Source: Halobacillus alkaliphilus (GTDB taxonomy: Bacteria > Bacillota > Bacilli > Bacillales > Halobacillaceae). Taken from it: DNA of 64,000 bases. Of this stretch, positions 38,606 through 48,686 are shown one piece after another. Where the stretch lies: the NCBI RefSeq assembly GCF_900113125.1, contig NZ_FOOG01000003.1, positions 18,687 through 82,686 of the forward strand, in the 5' to 3' direction. A program made the position numbers and the translations under genes. Each line of letters opens with the position of its first letter. Position 1 is the first letter of the stretch. Under the pieces are notes generated by a model, which did not search any database, was not told the origin of the DNA, and saw nothing but the letters and a program-made list of their open reading frames with translations.

Positions 38606-38633
38606 AAGCCGCTTCCAGTCCTGGTTGCGGCTT
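38606..38633. terminator. terminator between convergent genes
   Basis: AAGCCGC/GCGGCTT arms (38606-38612 with 38627-38633) with a partly paired interior and T-rich flanks. Confidence 0.75.
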
Positions 38634-38638
38634 CTTTA

Positions 38639-39217
38639 TTATCCAGGTTTATGGGCAACACCATATTCAATCATCCCGAAAAGCTGAGAAGCTAATTCAT
38701 CCACTCCCAAACGCTTTCGGTTAGGGAATAGAATAGAGTGAAAAATCAAGTCACCGATCAACCCTGAATCCATATTTTTATTCCATATACCCGTTTCTTT
38801 TGCCTCGGAGATCCAATTCATCATCAGATCATAGGTTTTCATTAGATCTACATCTAATTCATTTTTATAATAGATCGCCGCATTTTTATCGCCTGACTGC
38901 AGATCCTGAATCATTTTGTCAATTTGATAGATTTGAGCGTGTTCTAAAATAATTTGCAGCAATTGGAACAATTTGTGATTAGGGGGATCATCGGAAGGAA
39001 TTCGATCAACTTTATCATTCATTTCCTTCATCATGTTTTTCATATAGGCCAGCAGAAGCTCATCTTTATTCTTGAAGTACTCATAGAGTGTACTTCGTCC
39101 AACTTCAAGTAAATCAGCTATCTTTTTAAAATGCACACCATGTAAGCCCTCTGCTTGCAATACTTTTCCAGTTACATCTAATACATCCTGCTTCGTTAAA
39201 GCTTTTTTTCGTCCCAA
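38639..39217 (-). CDS. TetR/AcrR-family transcriptional regulator
   Basis: A 192-residue regulator with an N-terminal TetR helix-turn-helix (VHFKKIADLLEVGRSTLYEYFKNKDELLLAYM) and a ligand-binding C-terminal domain. It probably represses a nearby or distant efflux or metabolic gene; no target can be named. The start is TTG after GAGGGGAGGGG. It is convergent with the GNAT gene. Confidence 0.85.
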   Translation of the reverse strand: MGRKKALTKQDVLDVTGKVLQAEGLHGVHFKKIADLLEVGRSTLYEYFKNKDELLLAYMKNMMKEMNDKVDRIPSDDPPNHKLFQLLQIILEHAQIYQIDKMIQDLQSGDKNAAIYYKNELDVDLMKTYDLMMNWISEAKETGIWNKNMDSGLIGDLIFHSILFPNRKRLGVDELASQLFGMIEYGVAHKPG

Positions 39218-39323
39218 AAGAACCCCTCCCCTCTTATTTTATTATAGCATTTTCCTGCAAAATCAGAGGGAAGGAGGATAAGAGATCCCTTTATACGTTT
39301 AAAGGAATAATTATTCTCGATTT

Positions 39324-40283
39324 CTATTCAAATAAATGAGTTAAATATCCATATCCCTTTTCTTCCATCTCACGTTTAGGAACAAATTCTAAGGCAGCTG
39401 AGTTTATGCAGTAACGCATTCCCCCCTGTTCTTTCGGTCCGTCATCAAACAGATGTCCCAGATGGGAGTCAGCGTATTCACTTCGCACCTCTGTTCGTCT
39501 CATTCCATGAGAAGTATCCATTTTTTCTTTTACTTCCTGAGTTTCTATAGGTTTAGTGAAACTCGGCCAGCCGCATCCAGCGTCATATTTATCTTTGGAA
39601 CTGAACAAAGGTTTCTTCGATACAACATCTACATAAATACCTTCTTCGTCATAATCATGATAAGCATTTTGAAAAGGTCTTTCCGTAGCATCTTCCTGGG
39701 TAACTTTGTACTGGATATCACTCAGGCGCTTCTTCAACTCTTCCTGATCCTTTTTATAGCCCCAGTGTTCTTTTATAAACCCTGCACGTCCGGACCCTTT
39801 TTTATAACGTTTATAATGAAAAGCGTTCTTCTTATGGTAATTCTGGTGCTTATCTTCTGCTGGATAGAATGTCTCAGCAGGAAGAATTGGCGTCACGATT
39901 GGCTGCTTGAATTTATCTGATTCTATAAGCTGCTGTTTGCTTGCTTCAGCGATTTGACGCTGCTCTTCATCGTGATAGTAAATTGCTGTAGTATATGATT
40001 CTCCGCGGTCTGCAAATTGACCGCCATCGTCCGTTGGATCAATTTGCTGCCAGAATAGTTCCACCAGTCGTTCGTATGGGAAGACGGAGGGATCATACGT
40101 GATTTGCACCGCTTCCTTGTGACCCGTCTGTTCGGTGATCACTTCCATATAGGTAGGATTTTCCGTGTGGCCCCCAGTATATCCGGAAACAATAGAGTCA
40201 ATTCCTGGTCTTTTATCAAATGGCTCAACCATGCACCAGAAACATCCACCTGCAAATGTAGCTATTTTCAATTCATTATTCAT
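39324..40283 (-). CDS. msrAB: MsrA-MsrB fusion, methionine sulfoxide reductase
   Basis: A 319-residue fusion that reduces both stereoisomers of methionine sulfoxide. The MsrA domain (residues 1-160) has GGCFWCM with the catalytic Cys14, and [13 protein letters not shown]. The MsrB domain (about 175-319) has GCGWPSF with a recycling Cys and the catalytic Cys in [10 protein letters not shown]. subtilis has separate msrA and msrB genes in this region. I chose the ATG at 40283 after GGAGG; the longer frame upstream has no ribosome-binding site. No signal peptide, so cytoplasmic, unlike the exported MsrB at 12972. Confidence 0.92.
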   Translation of the reverse strand: MNNELKIATFAGGCFWCMVEPFDKRPGIDSIVSGYTGGHTENPTYMEVITEQTGHKEAVQITYDPSVFPYERLVELFWQQIDPTDDGGQFADRGESYTTAIYYHDEEQRQIAEASKQQLIESDKFKQPIVTPILPAETFYPAEDKHQNYHKKNAFHYKRYKKGSGRAGFIKEHWGYKKDQEELKKRLSDIQYKVTQEDATERPFQNAYHDYDEEGIYVDVVSKKPLFSSKDKYDAGCGWPSFTKPIETQEVKEKMDTSHGMRRTEVRSEYADSHLGHLFDDGPKEQGGMRYCINSAALEFVPKREMEEKGYGYLTHLFE

Positions 40284-40372
40284 CAATAAAACCTCCAATG
40301 CGTAGGTTGTTACATGTAAGCATGTCCTTATTCTTGCTAATAAAAGAAAAAAAATCAAGCCACACGCACAGC

Positions 40373-40891
40373 CTAGATGTAAAGCTTGGGCTGTGATGTG
40401 CCTTGAAACCTTCTTTTAGAAGCAGAAGCGATGCTTTTGGATTGACTGGACGATTCAGACTTCGAGCTTGTTATTGATTCAGCCCCGAGACTTTCCTCTG
40501 TCTCTTCCCCGTCTTCTTCATCCGGTTCATTCATAATTTTCATCATATTAATCATGGCAGGAATATTCTTCATCATCGGTCCATACTGCTGAATCATAGG
40601 TGCGGCACTTTGCATGGCTTTTAATGCTGTCTGCATATGCCCTAACCATCCTGCTCCGCCTGCTTTAGCTGCACTGCCAGCCGCTCCTAAAGCTTGTGTC
40701 CCTAAACCAGCGCCACCGAATCCTGGTGCACCGATTCCTGCTGCACCAAAACCAGGAAAACCTCCAGCACTTCTAACTCCTTGATTTAATAAGGGTGCCA
40801 TTGATCTCATCATACCCTGTGGTGCCATGTATGGCTGGGGTCCGGGAAACATGCCCATAGGAGGGAAAGGCGGTTGACCTGTCGGAAACAT
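40373..40891 (-). CDS. VrrA/YqfQ family protein (Pro/Gly/Ala-rich)
   Basis: A 172-residue low-complexity protein. The N-terminus is Pro/Met-rich ([16 protein letters not shown]), followed by a Gly/Ala-rich block (residues 38-82), an amphipathic helical segment [26 protein letters not shown] and an acidic/Ser-rich tail. It fits the VrrA/YqfQ family, often sporulation-related. Function unproven. The right-hand neighbour is ung. Confidence 0.65.
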   Translation of the reverse strand: MFPTGQPPFPPMGMFPGPQPYMAPQGMMRSMAPLLNQGVRSAGGFPGFGAAGIGAPGFGGAGLGTQALGAAGSAAKAGGAGWLGHMQTALKAMQSAAPMIQQYGPMMKNIPAMINMMKIMNEPDEEDGEETEESLGAESITSSKSESSSQSKSIASASKRRFQGTSQPKLYI

Positions 40892-40954
40892 TCATAACCC
40901 CTCCGTAACTTAAGATACTGTAGCATATGCCTGCTTCTGTAACTTGGTATGGGC

Positions 40955-41641
40955 TTACGAATCTTCGGCATTTGCAGGAAGTGCCCAGTTAATGGGCTCC
41001 TCGCCAATTTCCTCCAAGTACTGGTTCGTTTGCGAAAACGGGCGGCTGCCAAAAAAACCTCGATGGGCAGCTAAAGGGCTCGGGTGAGGAGCTGTCAATA
41101 CTTTATGTTTAGAGCGATCGATGGATTTCCCTTTCTTTTGAGCATGTTTACCCCAAAGAATGAAAACAATAGGTTTCTCCCGTTGATTTAATATACGGAT
41201 TACTTCGTCTGTGAACTTTTCCCAGCCCATCCCCTGATGAGAATGTGCCTGGTGGGCTCTTACCGTTAACACATTGTTAAGTAAGAGTACGCCCTCTTTA
41301 GCCCAGGAGACTAAATGGCCATGAGGGGGTGGTTCAATTCCAAGGTCTTCTCTTAATTCTTTATAAATATTTTTCAGCGAAGGAGGAATGGTTACTCCTG
41401 GCTTAACAGAAAAACTGAAGCCATGGGCCTGTTCAGGTCCATGGTAAGGATCCTGCCCTAAAATGACGACTTTTGTGTTTTCATAAGATGTATATTGCAT
41501 AGCCGAAAAAATTTCATACATATCAGGATACACATCATAACTTCCATATTCTTTTTTTAACCTTTCCCGAAGATCCAAATAATAGGGTTTGCGAAATTCT
41601 TCTTCCAGAAGACTACCCCAATCATTATCCAGGACTTTCAT
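40955..41641 (-). CDS. ung: uracil-DNA glycosylase
   Basis: A 228-residue family 1 UDG. The catalytic Asp is in [14 protein letters not shown] near residue 65 and the catalytic His in the loop [16 protein letters not shown] near residue 188. It removes uracil from DNA. I chose the ATG at 41641, after AGAGAGG. Confidence 0.96.
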   Translation of the reverse strand: MKVLDNDWGSLLEEEFRKPYYLDLRERLKKEYGSYDVYPDMYEIFSAMQYTSYENTKVVILGQDPYHGPEQAHGFSFSVKPGVTIPPSLKNIYKELREDLGIEPPPHGHLVSWAKEGVLLLNNVLTVRAHQAHSHQGMGWEKFTDEVIRILNQREKPIVFILWGKHAQKKGKSIDRSKHKVLTAPHPSPLAAHRGFFGSRPFSQTNQYLEEIGEEPINWALPANAEDS

Positions 41642-41771
41642 GGAAATAACCTCTCTTTCTATCAAAATATATTTGTGTGAAGGTGGAAAAGTGAAATTAT
41701 TTCCTTGATCATCGAGTTACTATTTCCCGGGTAAGCGCATAATGCGACACCCACCTCTGCATATTTGATCA

Positions 41772-42020
41772 CTAATTGACGGAATGTAGTGAAACAAGAC
41801 GGTATTTACAATAAGTAAAATAATTCTTAAAGGTTAATTCCTCGATTATTCCCGCCCCCAGCTGTTCTGATTTTAACGTTCGCTTAACCTCAAGCTTTTC
41901 ATTTAAAGGAAATATTCGATAACCCTCAAACACGATCTCAAACAAATTATCCTCATTGTTTAATCTTTGTTCTTTCCCATTAGTGATCAAAATCCATTCC
42001 ATAGATAAAGGTGTAGCCAT
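41772..42020 (-). CDS. DUF2584 family protein
   Basis: An 82-residue protein matching DUF2584 (LVEWILITNGKEQR...YRIFPLNEKLEVKRT...VSLHSVN), a small beta-barrel family of unknown role in bacilli. I chose the ATG at 42020 after GAGGAG; sbcC ends 26 bases upstream, so it is probably the last gene of the sbcDC transcript. Confidence 0.75.
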   Translation of the reverse strand: MATPLSMEWILITNGKEQRLNNEDNLFEIVFEGYRIFPLNEKLEVKRTLKSEQLGAGIIEELTFKNYFTYCKYRLVSLHSVN

Positions 42021-42045
42021 CTCCTCTTCCCCTCTCTTCATTCTC

Positions 42046-45000
42046 TTATTGAAAGACAAATTCGACTGAGGAACCAGCAGGTCCTGTTTGGATTTGCAAT
42101 TTAGCCGGAATTTCTTCCTTCAACTGCGCCACATGAGAAATAATACCTAACATTCGATTGCCGTCCTGAAGACTTCTTAAACAATCAATGGCCTGCTCCA
42201 GCGATACCTCATCTAAAGTACCGAACCCTTCATCAATAAATAACGTGTCAAGCTGTACTCCTCCCGCGTGGGACTGGACAACGTCGGCCATGCCAAGAGC
42301 CAGACTAAGTGAAGCTTTAAACCCTTCCCCTCCGGATAGTGTCCGCACGGAACGTTTTTGTCCCGTATGATGATCAATAACTTCGAGATCCAAACCACTT
42401 TGAGCCCCACGCTTAGCCAGGGCATCGCTACGTACGAGCTGATAACGATGGTCTGTCATCTGATCAAGTCTTATATTAGCCTGAACGATTATTTCATCAA
42501 GAAAGGCAGCTAAAACATATCGTTCAAGTGACAAACGAAGGTGATTATCCCCTCTGGATAGCTGAGCAAGTTCCGCAATGTCATAGTAAGCTTGAGCTAA
42601 ATCCCCCTGTTCTGATAACAAAGTTTCCATAGTAATATAAACCTGTTTATTTTGGGACAAAGCCATTTCCAGTTCATTCACTATCTGCTGCTGTTTAGTC
42701 AACTTTTGTTTTTCTTCTTCCCATTCAGTATGAAGAGCCTCTAAATCCGGTTTTTGTTGATCAGCTAGTTTTTCATTCAAACTATAAAGACGTTCCTCAA
42801 TAATTGCTTTCTGTTGCTTATACTGATCAATCTTTTCCTGTTTTTCTTCAATAGCTTTCTTAGTTAGAAGAGAGTTCCAATAACTTTCGACACTGGAAAA
42901 CTGAAATTGAACGAGCGTTTGATTAAATTTCTCTTTTCGAATTTCTTCTGCTTCTTGTGCCTGCTTTACATATTTATTCCCTTCCTCTTCAGCCACTTTA
43001 GCCTGCTGAAGCTGGTCGCGCAGCTTAGAATAGCGTTCTTGAACGTTTTCCCATTTCTTCGTCTCTTCTTTATAGGAAGCTTCTGCTTGTTCTGTGAGTT
43101 CTTTTAATTTTTGTGGATTTGTCGTTTCAAAAGAGTAGTTTTCTTGAAAGGACTCTTTTTGAGTCTGTAATCGAGTTTGTTCTTGATAGCTCGTATGCCA
43201 ATCCTGCTGAGCCTTTTCAATTTTACTGTTCAGCTCTTCCTCACGCTTTTCTATATTTTCAAGCTTTTTCACAGACTGCTCCATCTCTTCTGCTTGCCTG
43301 GTCAGCTCTTCCGATAACTTACTTTTAATATTTAAGCTTTGCTCACTTTGCTTTACCGCGCTTTGAATCGAGGGTTCATCCATAGTACCTACCACTTTTT
43401 TGTACTCCTCAAAAAGAGTATCAGTCAGTTGCCGCTGCGTTTCTCCTTTGGATTTAACTTGCACCGCTTCGTCCTGCATCTGCTGAAAGGATTTCTGTTT
43501 TTCATCTGCCTCTTGCTTTAACTGTTCAAGCTTGGTCTGACTGACAACTTGGGCAGGCTGAACAGCCGGTGCAGGATGATGGGAGTTTCCACAAACCGGG
43601 CAAGGGGACCCATTTTCCAATTGGAGAGAGAGGGTATAAGCATGGTGCTCGCGAATCTCTTCGAGCGCCGCCTCATAATAGCTTTTAGCATCTTTCTGCT
43701 CTTTTTCCATCTGCCTGAAATCTTTCATAAACTGCTGATAGGATGCTCTCATCTCTTTTAAAACATCCCACTCTTTTGCTAAACGTTTTAAATCCTTCAA
43801 CTGCTTCGTCAAATGTACAACTTCATTCTTAACTTCATACATTTGACTGGTAACTTTCCGCTCATCTTTACTTATTTCTTTTAGTTGATGGCGTTCTGCC
43901 TTTAGGTGTTTCAGCTCTTCCTCTAAAGCAGTTACTTGCTCCTTGCTTTTGGTAAGTTTTTGAGTAATTTGAGTTAACTGGCTTTCGATTTTAAGGAAAT
44001 GAGTTAATTTCTTTCTTTCTTCCTCTTTTTGCTCCCATTCTTTCTTTAATTCCTGACGCTTTTCTTCCTTTCCTTCAAGTTCTTTGTATTCTTTTTCTAT
44101 GTTAGAAAATTCACTTTCAGTACGTATTCTATGCTGGGCCTTTGCTTCCTGGTCTACTTCAGCTTTCTTTCTTTCCTGTTCTCGATCTTTCCATTGTTGT
44201 TCAAATCCTTTTACTTCATCCGCCTGCCTGGCCCATTTGAGCTCTTCTTGAACAGCACTCATAAAGCTTTCCTGTGATTGCAGCGCCTTTTTATCTTCTA
44301 AGAGTTTTTGCTGTTCAGTAAATTGTTCATGTAGATGTCTCGCTTCATGGAAGTTAGTCTGTAGCTTGTCCGCAGATGAAGACAAAAGCTCTAATTGATT
44401 TTGTTCCTGTTTGATTAGACTACTCTGATGCTCCATTCGCTCTCTTAATAAGTCAATAATCTTTTGGGGTTCTTCCTGCTCCAAAGTAACTTCCGCATCC
44501 GTTCCCCAATGAATTTTGCCAATTTCCTGTTCAATTTTCCATTGAAATTGCTCAATTTCTTTTTCGAGTTTTTTGGACTGGTCTTTCAAGTAATCGGTTA
44601 ACTCGGAATAGAATTGTGTTTTAAATATTTTTTGCAGTATATCTTCCCGCTCTTTACTATTCTCTGAAATCAACTTTCTAAATTCACCTTGAGGGATCAT
44701 GATCATTTTCCGAAATTGGTCATAGTCAAGCCCCATCACTTCTTCAATATAATCATTCACTTCTTTTACTTTAGTAGCCATCAGTTTTTCATTATCCAAA
44801 TGGGTAATATAAAGTTCTGCTCTAGCCGGTTCTTCTTTCCAGCCCTCCCCGCGTTCTTTTCTCCTCATCTGCTTAGGCATGCGGACAATGCGATACAACT
44901 TCCCTCTTAGTTCAAAAAGAAATTCAACATAGGTAGACTCTCCTTCTTCGGCAAAGTGACTACGCATAGAGTCTTGATCACGATCACTTCCGCTTGCACG

Positions 45001-45162
45001 CCCATATAAGGCGAAACACATCGCATCAAATATCGTCGTTTTCCCAGCCCCTGTAGGGCCGGTAATTAAGAAGATGGCTTCTTCTCCAAGTGAGGAGAAA
45101 TCTATTTTTTGTTTATCACGATAGGGACCAAAAGCCTGCATGGTTAATGTAATGGCTCTCAA
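42046..45162 (-). CDS. sbcC: SbcC, ATPase subunit of the SbcCD nuclease
   Basis: A 1038-residue SMC-like protein. The Walker A is TGPTGAGKTTIFDAM near residue 35, the zinc hook is GSPCPVCGNSHH near residue 520 between two very long coiled coils, and the C-terminal lobe has LSGGEGFKASLSLAL and LFIDEGFGTLDE. It opens DNA ends for SbcD, which cuts hairpins and protein-bound ends. The start is TTG after GGGGGC at the end of sbcD, three bases after its stop. Confidence 0.95.
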   Translation of the reverse strand: MRAITLTMQAFGPYRDKQKIDFSSLGEEAIFLITGPTGAGKTTIFDAMCFALYGRASGSDRDQDSMRSHFAEEGESTYVEFLFELRGKLYRIVRMPKQMRRKERGEGWKEEPARAELYITHLDNEKLMATKVKEVNDYIEEVMGLDYDQFRKMIMIPQGEFRKLISENSKEREDILQKIFKTQFYSELTDYLKDQSKKLEKEIEQFQWKIEQEIGKIHWGTDAEVTLEQEEPQKIIDLLRERMEHQSSLIKQEQNQLELLSSSADKLQTNFHEARHLHEQFTEQQKLLEDKKALQSQESFMSAVQEELKWARQADEVKGFEQQWKDREQERKKAEVDQEAKAQHRIRTESEFSNIEKEYKELEGKEEKRQELKKEWEQKEEERKKLTHFLKIESQLTQITQKLTKSKEQVTALEEELKHLKAERHQLKEISKDERKVTSQMYEVKNEVVHLTKQLKDLKRLAKEWDVLKEMRASYQQFMKDFRQMEKEQKDAKSYYEAALEEIREHHAYTLSLQLENGSPCPVCGNSHHPAPAVQPAQVVSQTKLEQLKQEADEKQKSFQQMQDEAVQVKSKGETQRQLTDTLFEEYKKVVGTMDEPSIQSAVKQSEQSLNIKSKLSEELTRQAEEMEQSVKKLENIEKREEELNSKIEKAQQDWHTSYQEQTRLQTQKESFQENYSFETTNPQKLKELTEQAEASYKEETKKWENVQERYSKLRDQLQQAKVAEEEGNKYVKQAQEAEEIRKEKFNQTLVQFQFSSVESYWNSLLTKKAIEEKQEKIDQYKQQKAIIEERLYSLNEKLADQQKPDLEALHTEWEEEKQKLTKQQQIVNELEMALSQNKQVYITMETLLSEQGDLAQAYYDIAELAQLSRGDNHLRLSLERYVLAAFLDEIIVQANIRLDQMTDHRYQLVRSDALAKRGAQSGLDLEVIDHHTGQKRSVRTLSGGEGFKASLSLALGMADVVQSHAGGVQLDTLFIDEGFGTLDEVSLEQAIDCLRSLQDGNRMLGIISHVAQLKEEIPAKLQIQTGPAGSSVEFVFQ

Positions 45163-45165
45163 AGG

Positions 45166-46320
45166 TTACTGCCCCCTTTCTTCTTCTCTTAAGGAATCAA
45201 TTGCCTGACTGATTAAGTTCTTTCTATGTTCAGAAATCGTGTCCCCTTTAATATCTTCATAAAATGAGCGAAACAATTCTTCATGAGAAAGTCTCTGACG
45301 CTCTTTGACCTTATTTAATTCATTGATCTGTGAATTCACGGATGATCTACGTCTCTCCAGGTGTAGAATATTCGGATATACTTTTCTTAGTTTCCCCATG
45401 GGGTCAATGAGCTGACCGTCATCCAATAATCTAATATGAAGATAATTATGCGGACTGGCTGCTGCTTCACCAGATAGTAAATCTTCAAAATACCCTTCCA
45501 CTATTTCAAAATCACGAAGGGGATATAGAGGTTTCTTTTCAAAAGTAAGCTCGTTTTCCTCCTGCAAATCTAGAATGGTTACTGATTTTTGGTGACGTAC
45601 CTCTGAAAATGAGTATTTAAGAATGGAGCCGCTGTATCGAATATGATCATAAGCCACTCTTTGAGGCTGATGAAGATGACCTAAAGCTACATAGGAAAAA
45701 TCTTTAAAGAGATGTGCATCTATGTAGGGACTCCCGCCAATCATGGATAACCGTTCCTCGGATTCACTCTCCATTCCACCCGCTAAGAAAGCATGACCGA
45801 TCCACACATGCCTTTCCGACATGTTATACCTCTGTTGGATGTCATCTATTAATCTAGAGGCAGCCTCCTGATGACTCTTAATCTCTTCATCTTCAAATAC
45901 AGCAGCTACTTCTGCAGGTTCTACATACGGAATAAGATGAAAATGCACAGGTCCATGCGAATCATAAAGGGTGACCGGCTCACGGGATCTTTTTAACTTT
46001 GTATCCAGAAACAGTCCTTGTCTCCTAAACAATTGAGCCCCAAACTCCAGTCGATCGGGACTGTCATGATTGCCCGAAATCGCGAGAACAGGAATTTGAA
46101 AATCATTGATTAATTTGGTCAACACTTGATTCAGTAAGTCAACGGCCTGCTTAGGAGGAATTGAACGATCATAAAGATCACCGGCAATAATAATAACATC
46201 CGGTTGTTCTTCCTCCACAATCTCTATAAATCTATCCAAAATAAACGCTTGATCATCAGTCATATGGACGTAGTTTACAATTTTACCTAGATGCCAGTCC
46301 GCCGTATGCAATATTTTCAT
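45166..46320 (-). CDS. sbcD: SbcD, nuclease subunit of SbcCD
   Basis: A 384-residue metallophosphoesterase. Catalytic motifs: HTADWHLGK (residues 5-13), AGDLYDR, SGNHDSPDR and GHLHQPQ. It is the Mre11-type nuclease that acts with SbcC on DNA hairpins and blocked ends. AAGGAG precedes the ATG; sbcC begins four bases after its stop. Confidence 0.95.
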   Translation of the reverse strand: MKILHTADWHLGKIVNYVHMTDDQAFILDRFIEIVEEEQPDVIIIAGDLYDRSIPPKQAVDLLNQVLTKLINDFQIPVLAISGNHDSPDRLEFGAQLFRRQGLFLDTKLKRSREPVTLYDSHGPVHFHLIPYVEPAEVAAVFEDEEIKSHQEAASRLIDDIQQRYNMSERHVWIGHAFLAGGMESESEERLSMIGGSPYIDAHLFKDFSYVALGHLHQPQRVAYDHIRYSGSILKYSFSEVRHQKSVTILDLQEENELTFEKKPLYPLRDFEIVEGYFEDLLSGEAAASPHNYLHIRLLDDGQLIDPMGKLRKVYPNILHLERRRSSVNSQINELNKVKERQRLSHEELFRSFYEDIKGDTISEHRKNLISQAIDSLREEERGQ

Positions 46321-46356
46321 GTAAGCTGTGCTCCTTCCTCTTACTCATTTCTACTT

Positions 46357-46578
46357 TTAATTGTCTTCCTCAATCAAATAGGTGTCGTATAAGCGATCAA
46401 ACACCGATAGAGCACTGGGAAAAGGAATATTCCACTCTAAGTAACGGCTGATCTCATCGTACGTTTTGGCTTGCTTAGGAAAGCTGTGATCCTGGAACAT
46501 CCAATCTGCCAGCTTTTTCTCGTCATTCTCTATTGGGTTTCCTCGGTAGCGCATCATATAGTGATAAAAGGATCTCAT
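46357..46578 (-). CDS. yozE: YozE-family SAM-like protein (UPF0346)
   Basis: A 73-residue protein matching YozE: SFYHYMMRYRG...FQDHSFPKQAKTYDEISRYLEWN. The fold resembles a sterile alpha motif; function unknown. The ATG at 46578 follows AGGAGG; upstream codons have no site. Confidence 0.85.
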   Translation of the reverse strand: MRSFYHYMMRYRGNPIENDEKKLADWMFQDHSFPKQAKTYDEISRYLEWNIPFPSALSVFDRLYDTYLIEEDN

Positions 46579-46652
46579 TAATTTTCCTCCTGAATTTTTG
46601 TACCTTAGTTTTATCATGGACACACCATAACTGCAAAATGATACCTATAAAA

Positions 46653-46685
46653 AAGAATCCTCGTTAAGTTTTTCAGAGGATTCTT
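46653..46685 (-). terminator. terminator of tatC
   Basis: A 10-bp stem (46653-46662 with 46676-46685) with T5 on the minus strand, seven bases 3' of tatC. Confidence 0.85.
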
Positions 46686-46691
46686 ACTTTG

Positions 46692-47450
46692 CTATTCTTC
46701 TTCTTTTTCCATATATTCCTGATGGTTTTTTAATTTATTTCTATAAACGATACGCGATAATATTATACTGACTTCATACAATACAATTAATGGCACAGCC
46801 ACTACCAGTTGAAGAATAAAGTCAGGCGGGGAAATAATCGTACCAATAATCACTAAAACAAAATATGCGTATTTCCTGATTTTCACTAACAAAACCGGGT
46901 TCACAATTCCAAGACTCGTTAGAAACATTGTCAGAATAGGGATTTCAAAGAGAACTGCAAATGGAATCGTTACACGGAATAAAAAACGGAAATATCTTTC
47001 CACCGTGAAAATTTCATTGAACATCCCGTCGTTTAACGATAAAAGGAACGGTAATATGAACTGAACAAACACCAGATAACCAAAAGCTAAACCACCTATG
47101 AACAAAAGGAAAATAGCCGGAATATAGGACAGAGACACTCGTGTCTCCTTAGGAGTCAGCGCAGGTTTAACGAACAACCAGATTTGTAAAGTTAAAATAG
47201 GCAGCGTTCCTACAATTGCAATAAGACTAGCAATCGTAAAAACAATCCATATTATTTCTCCAGGACTTGTCATATGAAGTTCAAAAGGAAGGTCATTCAC
47301 AAAAAATCCCTGGATCGGTCTGACATAATACAGTCCAGCCGCAAAGAACGCTATAAAAAATACAAGCGTCCAAATAATCCGCTTTCTTAATTCGGTTAAG
47401 TGATCCGTTACATTCATTTCTATATCTTGACTAATTTTATTAGTTGCCAA
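46692..47450 (-). CDS. tatC: TatC, twin-arginine translocase core
   Basis: A 252-residue protein with six transmembrane helices. The N-terminus has HLTELRKRI, typical TatC, and the helix-1 glutamate and FVKPALTPKE loop are present. TatC binds twin-arginine signal peptides. I chose the TTG at 47450, eight bases after GGAGG; the GTG three codons earlier touches that site. It follows two tatA genes. Confidence 0.93.
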   Translation of the reverse strand: MATNKISQDIEMNVTDHLTELRKRIIWTLVFFIAFFAAGLYYVRPIQGFFVNDLPFELHMTSPGEIIWIVFTIASLIAIVGTLPILTLQIWLFVKPALTPKETRVSLSYIPAIFLLFIGGLAFGYLVFVQFILPFLLSLNDGMFNEIFTVERYFRFLFRVTIPFAVLFEIPILTMFLTSLGIVNPVLLVKIRKYAYFVLVIIGTIISPPDFILQLVVAVPLIVLYEVSIILSRIVYRNKLKNHQEYMEKEEE

Positions 47451-47491
47451 ATCGTCCACCTCCAGGCCTTAAGACGCAGCCTGACAAAAAG

Positions 47492-47520
47492 AAGATGTAA
47501 GGATCAGGCCCTTACACCTT
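47492..47520 (-). terminator. terminator/attenuator between tatA and tatC
   Basis: An 11-bp stem (47492-47502 with 47510-47520, one mismatch) followed by a T-rich run on the minus strand. It lies 3' of the last tatA, so tatC may depend on read-through. Confidence 0.65.
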
Positions 47521-47530
47521 CTTTATTCAT

Positions 47531-47725
47531 TTATTCGTCTTTATTTTTGTTTTCGGATTTATTACTGCTGTCTCCATCGGACATAATGTCCCCGGTCGCT
47601 TTTTTAAACTCTTTCAAAGAACTGCCAAAAGCTTTGCCGATTTCAGGCAGTTTTGAAGGTCCAAAGACAACCAGTGCAATAATTAATATCAGGATGAGTC
47701 CTGGCACACCAATGCTCGATAACAT
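47531..47725 (-). CDS. tatA: TatA, twin-arginine translocase pore subunit
   Basis: A 64-residue protein: one transmembrane helix (about 6-21), the [14 protein letters not shown] hinge motif and an amphipathic helix with an acidic tail. It works with TatC. GGAGGG precedes the ATG. Confidence 0.93.
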   Translation of the reverse strand: MLSSIGVPGLILILIIALVVFGPSKLPEIGKAFGSSLKEFKKATGDIMSDGDSSNKSENKNKDE

Positions 47726-47775
47726 GGTTCATCCCTCCAATTCTTATGTTCTTTCATATGGTAATAACTTAAGTA

Positions 47776-47961
47776 TTAATTGTTTTTTTGGTCGGACGGC
47801 TTATCTTTTACTTCATCTGTCAAGTCACGAGCGGAATTCTTAAACTCCTTTAGCGTTTCTCCCGCTGCTTTGCCAATCTCCGGAAGTTTCTTAGGTCCAA
47901 AAATAACAAGTGCAATGGTTAAAATTAATATCAAGCCTGGGATTCCAATACTTGAAAGCAT
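47776..47961 (-). CDS. tatA: TatA, second copy
   Basis: A 61-residue TatA with the [14 protein letters not shown] hinge and the same architecture. About two thirds of positions match the next gene, so a tandem duplication is likely. I chose the ATG at 47961; a GTG three codons upstream overlaps the AAGGCGG site. Confidence 0.9.
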   Translation of the reverse strand: MLSSIGIPGLILILTIALVIFGPKKLPEIGKAAGETLKEFKNSARDLTDEVKDKPSDQKNN

Positions 47962-48089
47962 ATCTTTCACCGCCTTTTAAGAGTAAAACTAAGTGATCAA
48001 TCGTTTTATGAAAAGAAAAACTACACATCAAATTGTCATTTAACGGTTCTTTTCCTATCATATCACGATCTTGTCCAAATGTCTTGGTT

Positions 48090-48686
48090 TCATAAAATTT
48101 TGCAAATCTCTTGAGCTTTCCGATAATCTTCCGGGGTATTCATATTAAAAAAATGGCGATTAACATCTTCACTCGGGAGAGGGTGAAAATCATTTACATA
48201 AACCGAATGGACCTGCTCAAGCAAAAGTCTTACTTTGCGCTCTCCATTATGAAGTAATGTTTCAATAATGGGAAGACAGGACTTACGATAAATCCCAGAT
48301 AGCGGCTGAAGACGGCCCTCATATTCCGGGACCACAGCATCAATCGTTTGGTCTGTGAAAGAGGATAAGTAGTTATAGACGCTCTCATGAATAAACGGAG
48401 TATCACAGGCTGATAAGAAGAACCACTCTTCTTCCCTGCTTTTCATGACACTGTGTAAACCACCCAAAGGCCCAGCATCTTGAAAGATATCACCGATGGA
48501 GGGCATGGGTAAATCTAGCTTCTCATTCTGGTTTATTACTACATTTGATACAGTCTTTTGCAGTTCATTTGCAATACGGACCACTACGGGCTGCCCGCAA
48601 AGCTTCAGCCAGGCTTTATCTTTACCCATCCTCGTAGAACCTCCTCCGGCAAGGATTACACCGCAACCATTTAACTCTTCGCTCAT
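48090..48686 (-). CDS. mobA: molybdenum cofactor guanylyltransferase MobA
   Basis: A 198-residue protein with the nucleotide-binding VILAGGGSTRMGKDKAWL at residues 10-27 and DAGPLGGLHSVMK. It joins GMP to molybdopterin, making the bis-MGD cofactor. The start overlaps the dfrA stop (ATGA), so translation is coupled. The tat genes nearby fit the export of molybdoenzymes. Confidence 0.85.
   Translation of the reverse strand: MSEELNGCGVILAGGGSTRMGKDKAWLKLCGQPVVVRIANELQKTVSNVVINQNEKLDLPMPSIGDIFQDAGPLGGLHSVMKSREEEWFFLSACDTPFIHESVYNYLSSFTDQTIDAVVPEYEGRLQPLSGIYRKSCLPIIETLLHNGERKVRLLLEQVHSVYVNDFHPLPSEDVNRHFFNMNTPEDYRKAQEICKIL

Noticed and set aside
39453..39920. 155-codon plus-strand frame
   Set aside because: Antisense to the msrAB fusion, with no homology signal.
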